The notes beneath the pieces were generated by a model. It was not told the origin of the DNA, did not search any database, and saw only the letters and a program-made list of their open reading frames with translations. A stretch of DNA of 64,000 bases. Source: an uncultured Ignatzschineria sp. (lineage in GTDB: Bacteria > Pseudomonadota > Gammaproteobacteria > Cardiobacteriales > Wohlfahrtiimonadaceae). Shown piece after piece: positions 1-8,834 of this stretch; the first letter of the stretch is position 1; each line of letters opens with the position of its first letter. Both the position numbers and the translations under genes were made by a program. The stretch lies in assembly GCA_945639195.1 (NCBI GenBank), contig CALZEE010000001.1:1-64000 (forward strand), read 5' to 3'.

Positions 1-76
1 CTTAAGGGGCTTTTTCTTGTCCGTTAGAAAAAAGGCGAGTGGCTCTTTTAGCTGAAGCGATCTCTAAGATATCGCT

Positions 77-155
77 GATTGCCGGCATGCTGTCGTTGAG
101 CTTGGCTAACATTCCTCCGTCGATAGATCAGCTTCTGAAAAGATCAATGGCAGAG
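77..155 (-). repeat. Diverged direct repeat, copy 1
   Basis: This 79-base unit matches the unit at 315-394 at about 67 of 80 aligned positions, including a 26-base identical run at its right end. Read on the minus strand, both copies encode a short conserved peptide, LPLIFSEADLS(T/P)EE, before a stop. Three of the four differences inside that peptide are third-position synonymous changes. This hints at duplicated and decayed coding DNA rather than a purely structural repeat. The unit also contains one TGCCGGCA palindrome at 80-87. Confidence 0.6.
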
Positions 156-314
156 GGAAAGGGCTACGCTAGTTAGTCCGCTTGCACGGATGTCGGTGTC
201 ACGGCTTTCGTTCTCTCCAAGCCAGCTCGCGACATCTGGGGCTTTCCTATTTATCTATTTAGTTATAGTTGTTGATCATTAATAATAAATAGATGAGAAA
301 ATAAAGGCTCTGTT

Positions 315-394
315 GATTTTCCGGCATGCAGTCGCTGAACTTCGAGATCATTCTTCCGGCGACAGATCAGCTTCTGAAAAGATCAATGGTAGAG
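315..394 (-). repeat. Diverged direct repeat, copy 2
   Basis: Second copy of the unit at 77-155, in the same orientation and about 160 bases further on. The minus-strand frame ends LPLIFSEADLSPEE then TGA, while copy 1 ends LPLIFSEADLSTEEC then TAG. No start codon with a good ribosome site precedes either, so neither is annotated as a gene. Confidence 0.6.
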
Positions 395-631
395 TAAGGT
401 TGCCGGGATTACTCACAAGGTTCTCTCTCAGCTGTTGTGTGGCAACGGGAACTAAGGTTCATTTATAGTGAACTTTGATGAGTCTTATATTGAAGGTATT
501 GTATTCTAGTTTTTCTATTGACTAATAGGAGCTTGTTAATAGTGATAAGAAGCAATAATATTTATAATTGGGGTTTTTCGAGATAACAGTCAGTTATTGA
601 TTTGTTAATTAATGCTTTATGGAGAATGATG

Positions 632-1174
632 ATGGAGAAACAAATATTAGCTTCTTTTTTAGAGGATAAAATCCCGGAAAATGAAATGGATTTGGTCGAA
701 GTGTCCGATAAAATATGGGAAATTGGGAATATTACCTATATTTATGATCGACTAGAGAGCGACGATTTTAATGTCTTTATCATGATGAACATCATTGGCA
801 TCTGGAAAGGAGATGGATGGGGCGGTATTCTGGAAAATGAAGAATTACTGCCTTATGTTGAATCTGCTTTGAGGTTCTTTGAATTAGATGAAATTGCCCA
901 CTCTTACTGTGAGCTTATAGCATTGTTTCCGGTTGATCCTTATGATGACTCAGTATTAAAGGTCTTTTTCGATCATCATAATTTCTTAATTAATCCCCGT
1001 TTTAAAATACAAGATCCTCGTTTGCAAAGCATTGATCGTGAGGAGCGTGAAAGACTATCGGTAATATATCAGCAAATATTACCAATTTTAGATGATTTAT
1101 CTGAAGTCCTTTGGGGATATAATGCGCCTAATCTTGAAGGTTGGCAGATCATTTTAGATTATTTTAGGAAGTAA
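632..1174 (+). CDS. Hypothetical acidic protein, possibly DUF4375-like
   Basis: 180 residues, strongly acidic, with no signal peptide or membrane segment. I chose the ATG at 632 because GGAGA lies 6 bases upstream. In-frame ATGs at 626 and 629 and a TTG at 602 are possible but less well placed. A central segment around GDGWGGILENEEL, followed by helices rich in aromatic and acidic residues, resembles DUF4375 (DMP19-like) proteins. Some of that family are immunity or DNA-mimic proteins. This match is from memory and weak. No toxin gene is visible next to it. Its setting beside decayed repeats suggests accessory DNA. Function is unknown. Confidence 0.55.
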   Translation: MEKQILASFLEDKIPENEMDLVEVSDKIWEIGNITYIYDRLESDDFNVFIMMNIIGIWKGDGWGGILENEELLPYVESALRFFELDEIAHSYCELIALFPVDPYDDSVLKVFFDHHNFLINPRFKIQDPRLQSIDREERERLSVIYQQILPILDDLSEVLWGYNAPNLEGWQIILDYFRK

Positions 1175-1239
1175 AACAGAACTGCGAGTCTTTTATTGAT
1201 AGGCTGCAGTAGTTATTAATCGTCTAAGTTTTGCGAGAA

Positions 1240-1557
1240 CTAATCTGCAGAGTTTCGATAATTGCTATTTGTTTCTGAGGGAATGACATGGAAGAATGTT
1301 TCATCTTCTTTAATGAGTCCCAAATGTTTTCTTGCTAGCTCTTCACGTGCATTGTAGTTGTGCTTAATACCATTAATGATTTGGCGGATATGATTGTTTT
1401 GATTAATCAATTCTTGGTTTTGAATCTTGAGGTCTTCTAATGAAAGTTGTAGTGCATCGAGTTTTTGTCGACCCGTGTCTTCGTCAAACCAAGTTTGCTT
1501 GATAAGCAATCCTAGTACGAGTAGAAGAATGAGGAGCAAAAGATGCATTAACTTCAT
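1240..1557 (-). CDS. ftsB: Cell division protein FtsB
   Basis: 105 residues: a short cytoplasmic start, one membrane segment at about residues 5-21, then a periplasmic coiled coil at about 28-70. It ends with the family signature REELARKHLGLIKEDETFFHVI. FtsB joins FtsQ and FtsL at the division site and helps trigger septal peptidoglycan synthesis. Length and layout match E. coli FtsB (about 103 residues). In many relatives ftsB sits between eno and ispD. Here it stands alone, divergent from prfA, and ispD lies about 53 kb away next to ispF. The two genes share a 91-bp intergenic region that must hold both promoters. A second ATG at codon 4 is an alternative start. Confidence 0.9.
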   Translation of the reverse strand: MKLMHLLLLILLLVLGLLIKQTWFDEDTGRQKLDALQLSLEDLKIQNQELINQNNHIRQIINGIKHNYNAREELARKHLGLIKEDETFFHVIPSETNSNYRNSAD

Positions 1558-1648
1558 ATTTGATCAATTCGCAATGTACGAAAGCCTTTAGATTTGAGAT
1601 AATGGAAAGCAAAAGTATTTAATCCAACATTATAGCGCATAATTACCA

Positions 1649-2734
1649 ATGAAAGACAGTATAATTACCAAGTTAGAAGAGTTAAAAGAGCGCTTAGAAG
1701 AAGTGTCTCATCTTCTATCTGATCCTGATATTATCAGTAATAACAATAAATTTAGAGAGTTATCTCAGGAATATGCCCACTTAGATCCTGTGGTTGCAGA
1801 ATTTAATGCCTGGACAAAAAATGAAGAGGGCTTAGAAGAGATCAAAGAGATCTTCAATGGTTCAGATAGTGAAATGAAGGAGCTTGCGAAAGAAGAGCTC
1901 CCTATTTTAGAAGCGGAAAAAGAGCGATTAGAGAAAGAGTTAAGTATTCTTCTTCTCCCAACAGATCCTTTTGATGATAGTAATATCTTCCTCGAAGTAC
2001 GTGCCGGAACCGGTGGCGATGAAGCGGCGATTTTTGCCGGCGATCTTTTACGTATGTATATGCGTTATGCAGAGAATCGTCGTTGGGGCGTTGAGCTTAT
2101 CAGTGTTCATGATGGGGAACATGGTGGATATAAAGAAGCGATTGTTCGAATTATTGGGCAAGGTGCTTATTCTCGCCTTAAATTTGAATCAGGAGCCCAT
2201 CGTGTTCAACGAGTTCCTGAAACAGAATCACAAGGTCGAGTGCATACTTCAGCTGCTACGGTCGCAATTTTACCTGAAGTACCTGAGACTGAGATGATTG
2301 AGATTAATGCCGGGGATCTTAAAATTGATACCTTCCGCTCATCAGGCGCTGGGGGTCAGCACGTTAACGTAACTGACTCTGCAATCCGTATTACGCATTT
2401 ACCTACAGGTGTTGTGGTTGAGTGTCAGGATGAGCGTTCACAGCATAAGAACAAAGCAAAAGCGATGAGCTTATTGAGTTCACGACTACTTGAAGCAGAG
2501 CGCGAGCGTGAGCAGCAAGAGATGAGTGAAACACGTCGTAATCTTGTTGGTTCAGGTGACCGTTCAGAGCGTATTCGTACTTATAACTATCCGCAAGGTC
2601 GTATTACAGATCATCGTATTAATCTCACGCTCTATAAGCTTGATGAGATCATTAATGGTGACTTAGACCAAGTGATTGAGCCGCTTATTCAAGAAAACCA
2701 GGCTGATCTACTGGCAGCTATTGGAGACGAATAG
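1649..2734 (+). CDS. prfA: Peptide chain release factor 1
   Basis: 361 residues, the usual RF1 length. The GGQ motif (SGAGGQHVN) that drives peptidyl-tRNA hydrolysis is intact. The stop-codon reading loop reads [10 protein letters not shown], a PET variant of the usual PxT tripeptide. RF1 recognises UAA and UAG in the ribosomal A site. The neighbours hemA and prmC, common in other genomes, are absent. The gene ends with UAG, and the following gene begins 9 bases later in the same frame. Confidence 0.97.
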   Translation: MKDSIITKLEELKERLEEVSHLLSDPDIISNNNKFRELSQEYAHLDPVVAEFNAWTKNEEGLEEIKEIFNGSDSEMKELAKEELPILEAEKERLEKELSILLLPTDPFDDSNIFLEVRAGTGGDEAAIFAGDLLRMYMRYAENRRWGVELISVHDGEHGGYKEAIVRIIGQGAYSRLKFESGAHRVQRVPETESQGRVHTSAATVAILPEVPETEMIEINAGDLKIDTFRSSGAGGQHVNVTDSAIRITHLPTGVVVECQDERSQHKNKAKAMSLLSSRLLEAEREREQQEMSETRRNLVGSGDRSERIRTYNYPQGRITDHRINLTLYKLDEIINGDLDQVIEPLIQENQADLLAAIGDE

Positions 2735-2743
2735 ACCAATATT

Positions 2744-4660
2744 ATGAGTGAGAAGCACAAAAGGCTATCTTTAAAAATTCTAGCAACCACGGATATCCAT
2801 GGTTTTTATATGAATTTTGATTACTATAAAGATCAGATGATTGATCGACTAGGATTAATTAGTCTTTTTAAAGTGATTGATGACGCAAGGTCTGAAAATC
2901 CTAACTCACTCTTGTTTGACAATGGGGATCTATTACAAGGTTCCCCGATGTCAGATTATTTAAGAGAATATGCGCAAACGCATCAGCATCCGGCATTTAC
3001 ATTAATGAATGCCATTGGTTATGATGCTGCAACGCTAGGGAACCACGAGTTTAATTTCGGGGTTCCTTATCTTTTAGATATGTTAGCTCAAGCAGAATTC
3101 CCTTATGTAAATGCCAATATTACGAATGTTGAAGGAGCGTCATTATTGCCCCCTTCTGTGATATTACGCCGAAAATTTGTCACTGAATCTGGCGAGATGG
3201 TTGAGTTAAATGTTGGTGTGACAGGCGTTTTACCACCTCAAATTACGACATGGGATAAAAATCATCTTGATGAATATGCGGTAACCAATGAGCGATTAAT
3301 AACGCATGATGCTCTGAGTGCTGTTCGGCGTGAGGCACAATTGTTAAAAGCCAATGGCGCTGATATTGTGATTGTATTGGCTCACACAGGATTCTCGAAA
3401 CGAGCTTGTGAAGTGGAAATGGAAAATAGCGGTTATTATATTGCGCAATTACCAGAAGTTGATGCACTCATTACGGGACATCAGCATCGACGTTTCCCGT
3501 CAGAGAGTTATCGTGAGCTGAGCGCCTTAGGATTTGATGTTGATGCGGGGACTGTTTGCGGTACGCCCGCAGTAATGCCGGGATCTTGGGCGAGATGGCT
3601 TGGGGTGATTGATCTTGATTTAATCCAAGATGAGAATGGTTGGAGTGTGGTATCTGGAAAATCGGCATTACGTTATATTGAAGATTATCTCGCAGAAAAT
3701 ACCCCGCTTAATCCAGCGCTATTAACATTAATGCAACCCGCCCATGAGGCTGTACGCGAAACGATGAATGTCCCTGTTGGTTATACACCTTCGGGGTTTT
3801 ATAGTTATCTTTCACTGATTCAAGATGATAATTGTATTCAAATTGTGGCAGATGCACAGACACATTATGCGAAGAAGTTACTTTCTGAGCGAGGTATTTT
3901 AGGGGATCTCCCCATATTATCAGCGGTTCCCTTATTTAAGGTTGGGAGTCGAAAAGATGACCCCACCTACTTTACAGAGATTGCGCCTGGGGATCTTACC
4001 TTTAAGGATGTTGCTGATCTTTATGTCTATCCTAATTATCTTGTTGTGCTAGAAATTAGTGGAGAGAACTTAAAAGAGTGGTTAGAGTGTTGTGTGAGTA
4101 TTTATCATACAATCGATCCTAATAATCAGGCATCACAACATTTAATTCATTGGGAAAAATATCGTCCTTATAATTTTGACATTATTAAGGGCGTTCAGTA
4201 TGAAATTGACCCGACTCAGCCCCCGCGCTATAGCCCAGATTTAACCCTTCAGAATGAACAGAGCCAGCGGATTGTTAACTTACGATTCAATGAACAACTG
4301 ATTGCTCCCACAGATCGTTTCTTTTTAGCAACGAATAGCTACCGAGCCCTTGTGGATCGATTCCCTGGTGCTGGCAGTGGCAATGTGGTGTGCAGTACGA
4401 TGAAAGAGATCCCTGAAGTGATCTTGGCATATATTATGGATGCAACGGATACCGGCGAGTTGGTTGTCACGCCTGATTATAATTGGGGATTAGATCTTGC
4501 GGCATTAGCCGGCACAAAACTCTTGATTGAGACGGCAAATACCACGGGGTCTTCAGAGATAATCTCCGCTTTAAGTCAGTACCCATTACAGTACGTAGGG
4601 CAAGATGCAGAAAAATTTGCGCTTTATGAAATCAATGTTGATTCCGCTTCTGCAGATTGA
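2744..4660 (+). CDS. cpdB: 2',3'-cyclic-nucleotide 2'-phosphodiesterase/3'-nucleotidase, no signal peptide
   Basis: 638 residues in the 5'-nucleotidase/CpdB family. The N-terminal metallophosphatase domain shows TDIHG, DNGD, GNHEFNFG and the metal-binding ITGHQHRRFP. The C-terminal 5'-nucleotidase domain follows at about residues 360-620. E. coli CpdB is periplasmic, with a cleaved leader. Here the protein begins MSEKHKRLSLKILATTDIHG, so the catalytic domain starts at once and no signal peptide exists. The prfA stop sits in frame 12 bases upstream, so the gene cannot extend. The enzyme is therefore probably cytoplasmic, hydrolysing 2',3'-cyclic nucleotides and 3'-nucleotides from RNA decay. 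No good ribosome site precedes the ATG. The 3' end overlaps the convergent GTPase gene by 37 bases. Confidence 0.85.
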   Translation: MSEKHKRLSLKILATTDIHGFYMNFDYYKDQMIDRLGLISLFKVIDDARSENPNSLLFDNGDLLQGSPMSDYLREYAQTHQHPAFTLMNAIGYDAATLGNHEFNFGVPYLLDMLAQAEFPYVNANITNVEGASLLPPSVILRRKFVTESGEMVELNVGVTGVLPPQITTWDKNHLDEYAVTNERLITHDALSAVRREAQLLKANGADIVIVLAHTGFSKRACEVEMENSGYYIAQLPEVDALITGHQHRRFPSESYRELSALGFDVDAGTVCGTPAVMPGSWARWLGVIDLDLIQDENGWSVVSGKSALRYIEDYLAENTPLNPALLTLMQPAHEAVRETMNVPVGYTPSGFYSYLSLIQDDNCIQIVADAQTHYAKKLLSERGILGDLPILSAVPLFKVGSRKDDPTYFTEIAPGDLTFKDVADLYVYPNYLVVLEISGENLKEWLECCVSIYHTIDPNNQASQHLIHWEKYRPYNFDIIKGVQYEIDPTQPPRYSPDLTLQNEQSQRIVNLRFNEQLIAPTDRFFLATNSYRALVDRFPGAGSGNVVCSTMKEIPEVILAYIMDATDTGELVVTPDYNWGLDLAALAGTKLLIETANTTGSSEIISALSQYPLQYVGQDAEKFALYEINVDSASAD

Positions 4661-6045
4661 GATAGTGTGAGTGGTTGCGTGTAGAGTTGCATGAATTTAG
4701 GGGTGAGTGATTGAAGTGTTTTATCACGTTTTTGATGAATCATCGCGCCATTCTTTTCAAAAAATTCAGGATGTGCCCGTAGGTTTTTAGACTCACTAAT
4801 GAGTTGAGTGAGCCCTGATTGATGAGCTGTTTTTTGATCTTTGTCGGTGTTTAGATAGATTGGTGAGAGTTCTGCATGGCTTCTACCATTGAGTGCGCCC
4901 ACAATAAAGAGCATTCTTGACACGAGGTGAGCAATCGCTTCATCATTTACACAAAAAGTTTCTAGATCTTGTAGATGATCCATTAATGAGGTGCCGTAAT
5001 GTTTAAATGAGGCAGTAAGCCCTCCTAAGATTGCACCTGTAGCGGAGGCTGCCCCCAAGGTTGTAAATCCAGCAAGTGCATCAATTCCTACTAATAGACC
5101 CGCACCAACACCTGCCCCTTTACTAAACTGTAAGGTGAAGTCGATGAGGTTTTCGCTCGTGAAGAGATCCTTCTCATATTGGGCGCCATTGACAGCAAGT
5201 GTGAAGTACGCAATATCTTCAGCATTAAAGTTGTATAGATCGAGGAGCTCCTGAATGGCTGTTCGCTCGAGCTTTTCAATTGATTCATTGAGGGAGCGCA
5301 TAATACGCTTTGCCGGAGTTTGTTGTTTGGCCTTTAATTGAAGCGTCATAAGATTTAAGAAAAAGTTGGCTGTGATTGCCATCGCTTGTTCGAGCCGCTT
5401 TTGTACCGACAATTCCTCGAGATGGATATATGCCATTATCTCGTGGTAGAGCTCGGGAAACATAATGGCGATTTGCTCATAAAATCGACGCTTCTGTGGT
5501 GGCATGATGGTATCAAATTCAAGATAGTGATGGATACCATGTGCTTTAAGATGCTGCTTCCACGTATTGAGGTATTCTCCCTGTACAAAGTTGAGAATGG
5601 GGAGAATGGGTCGATGGGTCTTCTCTATTAAGGTGAGTTCATCATCAAATTTAGGAAGAAAAGGGAGGCGACAATCGATAATGTAACAGGTTAAGTCTGC
5701 TTCAAAGAGTTGTTTAATAACTTTTACTTCTTGCTCAAATAGGGCTTCAACCGCTTGGTCTTTGGCAAAAGAGAGTAGGTTATTAGCTTCTTCGAGCCGT
5801 GAGCGTGAAGGATACCGAGATTCTAACAGATCTAAGACCCCCATCGCATCTTCAATGCCGGGAGTATCGATATAGGTTAGCGTTAATTGGTCAGACGCAC
5901 GTTTGATTTCGGCAACATCAATCGTTGTGGAGGCTTCATCTTTGACGTCGCCAAAATTGCGTTCACGTGTGATCGTTCTAATCAGGGAAGTTTTCCCTGT
6001 ATTCGTATGACCGACAATCGCAATTTTTAAGGTTTTTGCATCCAT
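4624..6045 (-). CDS. Era-like GTPase with DUF3482 domain
   Basis: 473 residues. The N-terminal GTPase domain (about 1-180) has the P-loop GHTNTGKTS, a G2-region threonine pair, and G3 DTPG in YIDTPGIED. The rest matches the DUF3482 type: long helices, then a glycine/alanine-rich hydrophobic hairpin at about 310-350 (GVGAGLLVGIDALAGFTTLG) that may insert in the membrane. Genes of this type usually sit beside a DUF2868 membrane protein, as here (6145-7263, upstream). Biological role is unknown; membrane-associated regulation is inference. The 3' end overlaps the convergent cpdB-like gene. Confidence 0.8.
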   Translation of the reverse strand: MDAKTLKIAIVGHTNTGKTSLIRTITRERNFGDVKDEASTTIDVAEIKRASDQLTLTYIDTPGIEDAMGVLDLLESRYPSRSRLEEANNLLSFAKDQAVEALFEQEVKVIKQLFEADLTCYIIDCRLPFLPKFDDELTLIEKTHRPILPILNFVQGEYLNTWKQHLKAHGIHHYLEFDTIMPPQKRRFYEQIAIMFPELYHEIMAYIHLEELSVQKRLEQAMAITANFFLNLMTLQLKAKQQTPAKRIMRSLNESIEKLERTAIQELLDLYNFNAEDIAYFTLAVNGAQYEKDLFTSENLIDFTLQFSKGAGVGAGLLVGIDALAGFTTLGAASATGAILGGLTASFKHYGTSLMDHLQDLETFCVNDEAIAHLVSRMLFIVGALNGRSHAELSPIYLNTDKDQKTAHQSGLTQLISESKNLRAHPEFFEKNGAMIHQKRDKTLQSLTPKFMQLYTQPLTLSQSAEAESTLIS

Positions 6046-6144
6046 TTTAGATTCCCTTTCCGCTCTTTCACTTGTGCATTAATCGCCTTATAGTATAAAG
6101 CATTCATGTTTTTTTCGGGCATTTACTCAAGTGATTCTGGGGTG

Positions 6145-7263
6145 CTAACGCTTTTTTGTGAAAGCATCTAGCGCCTGAATAGAGATCTTTTCTTTGGGAT
6201 AGAGATTAGGATGAATTTTCGATTGCCACTCACTATCCCTTGAATGTGAGGCGGTTTGAACGAGGATGATTTCACTTTCCATAGCAAGATTAAGCAACGT
6301 ATAAATACGACGTAATAGGCTTCTATCAGGTGTTAAGCTGCTATCAATATAGAGTGTTAACTGCGCTAGGGGCGCGGCTTTTAAGATCTCATGCAGCTTA
6401 TTGAAGTCATTGCGGTCGTTGATCACCTCAACGTTTAAGGGCAATGGTTGGCTAAAATCGAGTGCAATGGCGCGAGATCCCTCTCCATGAGTAATGGTTT
6501 TTGGAGCACGAAGACTCACTGGGCGACTTTTGGCTGGATCAATTAATGTGACAGCGGGTTGATGAGATTCTGTTGTTGAGTGGGATTTTTGATATTGACG
6601 ATAGCGACTGAGTGCAACGATGCTTAGGATGATCCTAGGGATGAGACCATAGAGGATAATCATGAGAATAATCCAACGAGCCCACTGTGCGTTATCAGTG
6701 AGGCTCGGCGTGCCATTAAGGCTGCTTGCAATGAGTTCTGGCGTGATAGATTCGTCAATAAAGAGATTAGGGAGAAAATTAAAGACTTTAATAATATGTA
6801 GATAAGCACCACTTTCATAAGGAAATAGCGTGCTGTAGAGATTAAACTCGTACTGTTTGAGCGTGAATTGGAAAAAGAGTCCTAATATGATGCCGCAAAA
6901 AATCAAAACCCAAGTACTATGCATGATGGCTTTGCCAAGAAGAAGTAAGGCTTGAGAGTCGATCTGTCGCATGCTTTTATACGCTGATTGGCGCTTGCTC
7001 AGTTGGTTTTGTACGTAAAGAAGCAGCGTTGTTGCGATCGAATGTTTTTTGAGTAGGGCAAAAATAAGAAAGAGGTAGCTGGGAATTAAAATGCCAAGAA
7101 CCAAGCCGATAGGATGTATGGGGGAAGCGAGCAGGGCGCTGCTGCCACTAATGGTTAAGATGAGAATAATGAGGGCAAAGAAGCTGATGATGCCTTTAGA
7201 GAGTGAAAAAGGCAGCAATTGCTGGCTGCCTCTATTTGAAGAATCTATTTTTTGCATGATCAT
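6145..7263 (-). CDS. DUF2868 membrane protein
   Basis: 372 residues. About four to five membrane segments lie at residues 27-47, 53-71, 115-135 and 190-220. A C-terminal cytoplasmic part of about 150 residues has an alternating alpha/beta look (VTLIDP, LTLYIDSS, EIILVQTAS). It is the first gene of a pair with the DUF3482 GTPase, 99 bases apart on the same strand. This pairing recurs in proteobacteria and suggests a membrane partner for the GTPase. No catalytic motif is recognisable. The start is uncertain by two codons, and no strong ribosome site is seen. Confidence 0.75.
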   Translation of the reverse strand: MIMQKIDSSNRGSQQLLPFSLSKGIISFFALIILILTISGSSALLASPIHPIGLVLGILIPSYLFLIFALLKKHSIATTLLLYVQNQLSKRQSAYKSMRQIDSQALLLLGKAIMHSTWVLIFCGIILGLFFQFTLKQYEFNLYSTLFPYESGAYLHIIKVFNFLPNLFIDESITPELIASSLNGTPSLTDNAQWARWIILMIILYGLIPRIILSIVALSRYRQYQKSHSTTESHQPAVTLIDPAKSRPVSLRAPKTITHGEGSRAIALDFSQPLPLNVEVINDRNDFNKLHEILKAAPLAQLTLYIDSSLTPDRSLLRRIYTLLNLAMESEIILVQTASHSRDSEWQSKIHPNLYPKEKISIQALDAFTKKR

Positions 7264-7284
7264 GAGCGCTTATGAGTGATAGGA

Positions 7285-7737
7285 TTAGGCGACTTTTTCA
7301 AAGTTTAGCGTATTCCCCGATACTTTAGTGATTTTGATCTTACTACCAGCAGGAAGATCTTCGCCTTGGATGCCCCAGACAGAATCCCCTAAAGGGAGTC
7401 GTCCCTCGCCATTTTTTACCTCAGCGGTGAGCGTATAGATTTTACCAACATATTCAGCACCCCGTACTTGATTGAGGGCATTTGAGGTAATATCTCGATC
7501 TTTGCCTTTATAGAACTTCACGCCGATTAAGACAGTGATCACTGAGAGAATTGCAAAGAGCAATATCTGCATCGTGGTTCCCATCGTTACAAAGCTGAGG
7601 ATTGCTCCTAAAATTACGGCAGCAATGCCAAGCCATACTAAGAAAACGCCGGGAACAATGAGTTCGAGGAAGATTAAAATAGCCCCGATGATAAACCACA
7701 TCATCATCGGGTTAATGCTTGATAAAAGCGCCGACAT
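7285..7737 (-). CDS. NfeD family membrane protein
   Basis: 150 residues. Two to four closely packed membrane segments in the first 80 residues (MWFIIGAILIFLELIVPGVF and following) precede a small C-terminal OB-fold domain of about 65 residues. This is the short NfeD form that partners SPFH proteins. The start at 7737 is preferred because AAGGG lies about 8 bases upstream, and it follows the qmcA stop by one base. A longer reading from 7797 overlaps qmcA. Operon with qmcA; the pair is thought to act in membrane quality control or microdomain organisation. Confidence 0.85.
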   Translation of the reverse strand: MSALLSSINPMMMWFIIGAILIFLELIVPGVFLVWLGIAAVILGAILSFVTMGTTMQILLFAILSVITVLIGVKFYKGKDRDITSNALNQVRGAEYVGKIYTLTAEVKNGEGRLPLGDSVWGIQGEDLPAGSKIKITKVSGNTLNFEKVA

Positions 7738-7738
7738 A

Positions 7739-8659
7739 TTATGATCCCTTACCTGCCGACTTAACAAGTTCAGCAATGCCGGCAATAGAGCCAACAACGC
7801 TTGCTGATTCCATCGGCATCATAATAATCTTACCGTTATCGCTCTCGGCAATTTTGCCAAATGCTTCTACATATTTCTGAGCCACGAAGTAGTTAATCGC
7901 TTGAATATCTCCTTCGCTAATGGCTTTTGAAACCATCATAGTGGCATTTGCTTCTGCTTCTGCTAAACGCTCACGGGCTTCTGCTTCTAAGATTGCTGCT
8001 TGTTTTTTACCTTCTGCCGAGAGAATTGCAGATTGCTTTTCTCCTTCAGATTTAAGTATTTCAGCTTCGCGAATCCCTTGCGCTTCTAAAACTGCGGCAC
8101 GTTTTTCACGCTCTGCTTTCATCTGTTTCGCCATTGATTCAACGAGATCTTTCGGCGGTTCGATATCTTTAATTTCAATACGCGTAACCTTTACGCCCCA
8201 AGGTTCTGTCGCGTGATCGACAACATTGAGAAGGCTTGCATTGATCTCATCACGCTTTGAGAGGAGTTCATCGAGGTCCATAGATCCCATTACCGTACGG
8301 ATATTGGTCATGGTGAGATTTAAGATCGCATAACCAAGATTATTCACGGCATATGCGGCGCGTGCAGCATCATTAATTTGGAAGAAGACCACGCCATCGA
8401 CACGAACCATTGCGTTATCTTTCGTGATAACTGCTTGCGAAGGAACATCCGTCACATTTTCCATCATATTGATTTTATGGCCAATACGATCAAAGAAAGG
8501 AATGATAAAAGAGATCCCAGGTGTGATGGTTTTACGATAGCGACCAAAGCGCTCAATCGTATATTCATAACCTTGCGGTACCATTTTAATGCCGAGGAAA
8601 GTGAGGAGAATGGCAATTGCCGCAATAATAAGGACTAAGATGGTGCCTGTTGTCATCAT
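7739..8659 (-). CDS. qmcA: SPFH/band-7 membrane protein QmcA
   Basis: 306 residues. One N-terminal membrane helix (about 5-25) precedes an SPFH domain ([20 protein letters not shown] and on). A long alanine/glutamate-rich coiled coil follows at about 175-240 ([20 protein letters not shown]). Length and order match E. coli QmcA (YbbK). Family members oligomerise in the inner membrane and modulate proteases such as FtsH. It is transcribed upstream of and together with the NfeD gene. Confidence 0.9.
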   Translation of the reverse strand: MMTTGTILVLIIAAIAILLTFLGIKMVPQGYEYTIERFGRYRKTITPGISFIIPFFDRIGHKINMMENVTDVPSQAVITKDNAMVRVDGVVFFQINDAARAAYAVNNLGYAILNLTMTNIRTVMGSMDLDELLSKRDEINASLLNVVDHATEPWGVKVTRIEIKDIEPPKDLVESMAKQMKAEREKRAAVLEAQGIREAEILKSEGEKQSAILSAEGKKQAAILEAEARERLAEAEANATMMVSKAISEGDIQAINYFVAQKYVEAFGKIAESDNGKIIMMPMESASVVGSIAGIAELVKSAGKGS

Positions 8660-8701
8660 GGTGGTTGACCCTTAAATTCAGAACAGTTTTCAAATAATTT
8701 G

Positions 8702-8740
8702 TAAAAAAATACCTATCTTAAATGAATGAGATAGGTACTT
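8702..8740 (-). terminator. Intrinsic terminator after erpA
   Basis: A 9-bp perfect stem (8710-8718 with 8729-8737, TACCTATCT/AGATAGGTA) is followed on the minus strand by seven T. It lies between erpA and qmcA and separates their transcripts. Confidence 0.8.
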
Positions 8741-8778
8741 ATCTCGTTTTATGTGAATAGTATAAACGAAATAATGAT

Positions 8779-8812
8779 TTAACCGTAATCAAATTCAGCT
8801 GATTACGGTTAA
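8779..8812. other. Perfect 13-bp hairpin downstream of erpA
   Basis: Arms TTAACCGTAATCA (8779-8791) and TGATTACGGTTAA (8800-8812) with an 8-base loop form a perfect inverted repeat just after the erpA stop. No T-run follows on either strand, so it is not a classic terminator. It may stabilise the erpA mRNA 3' end or be a protein-binding site. The true terminator lies about 40 bases further downstream. Confidence 0.6.
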
Positions 8813-8834
8813 TCTGAATGTGCAATATTATCAA

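Larger units (their letters stand above)
1..631. other. Gene-poor left edge
   Basis: No convincing gene is visible in the first 630 bases. The stretch holds two diverged copies of an 80-bp repeat (listed separately) and AT-rich spacer. A plus-strand frame stays open from about 6 to 176 (about 56 codons) but has no credible start or ribosome site. That frame is not kept in the second repeat copy, because the copies differ by a one-base insertion. The region looks like decayed accessory DNA. Whether it belongs to a larger element to the left cannot be judged from this window. Confidence 0.6.

Noticed and set aside
7920..8216. 98-codon plus-strand ORF inside qmcA
   Set aside because: Shadow of the qmcA coiled-coil repeats on the opposite strand.
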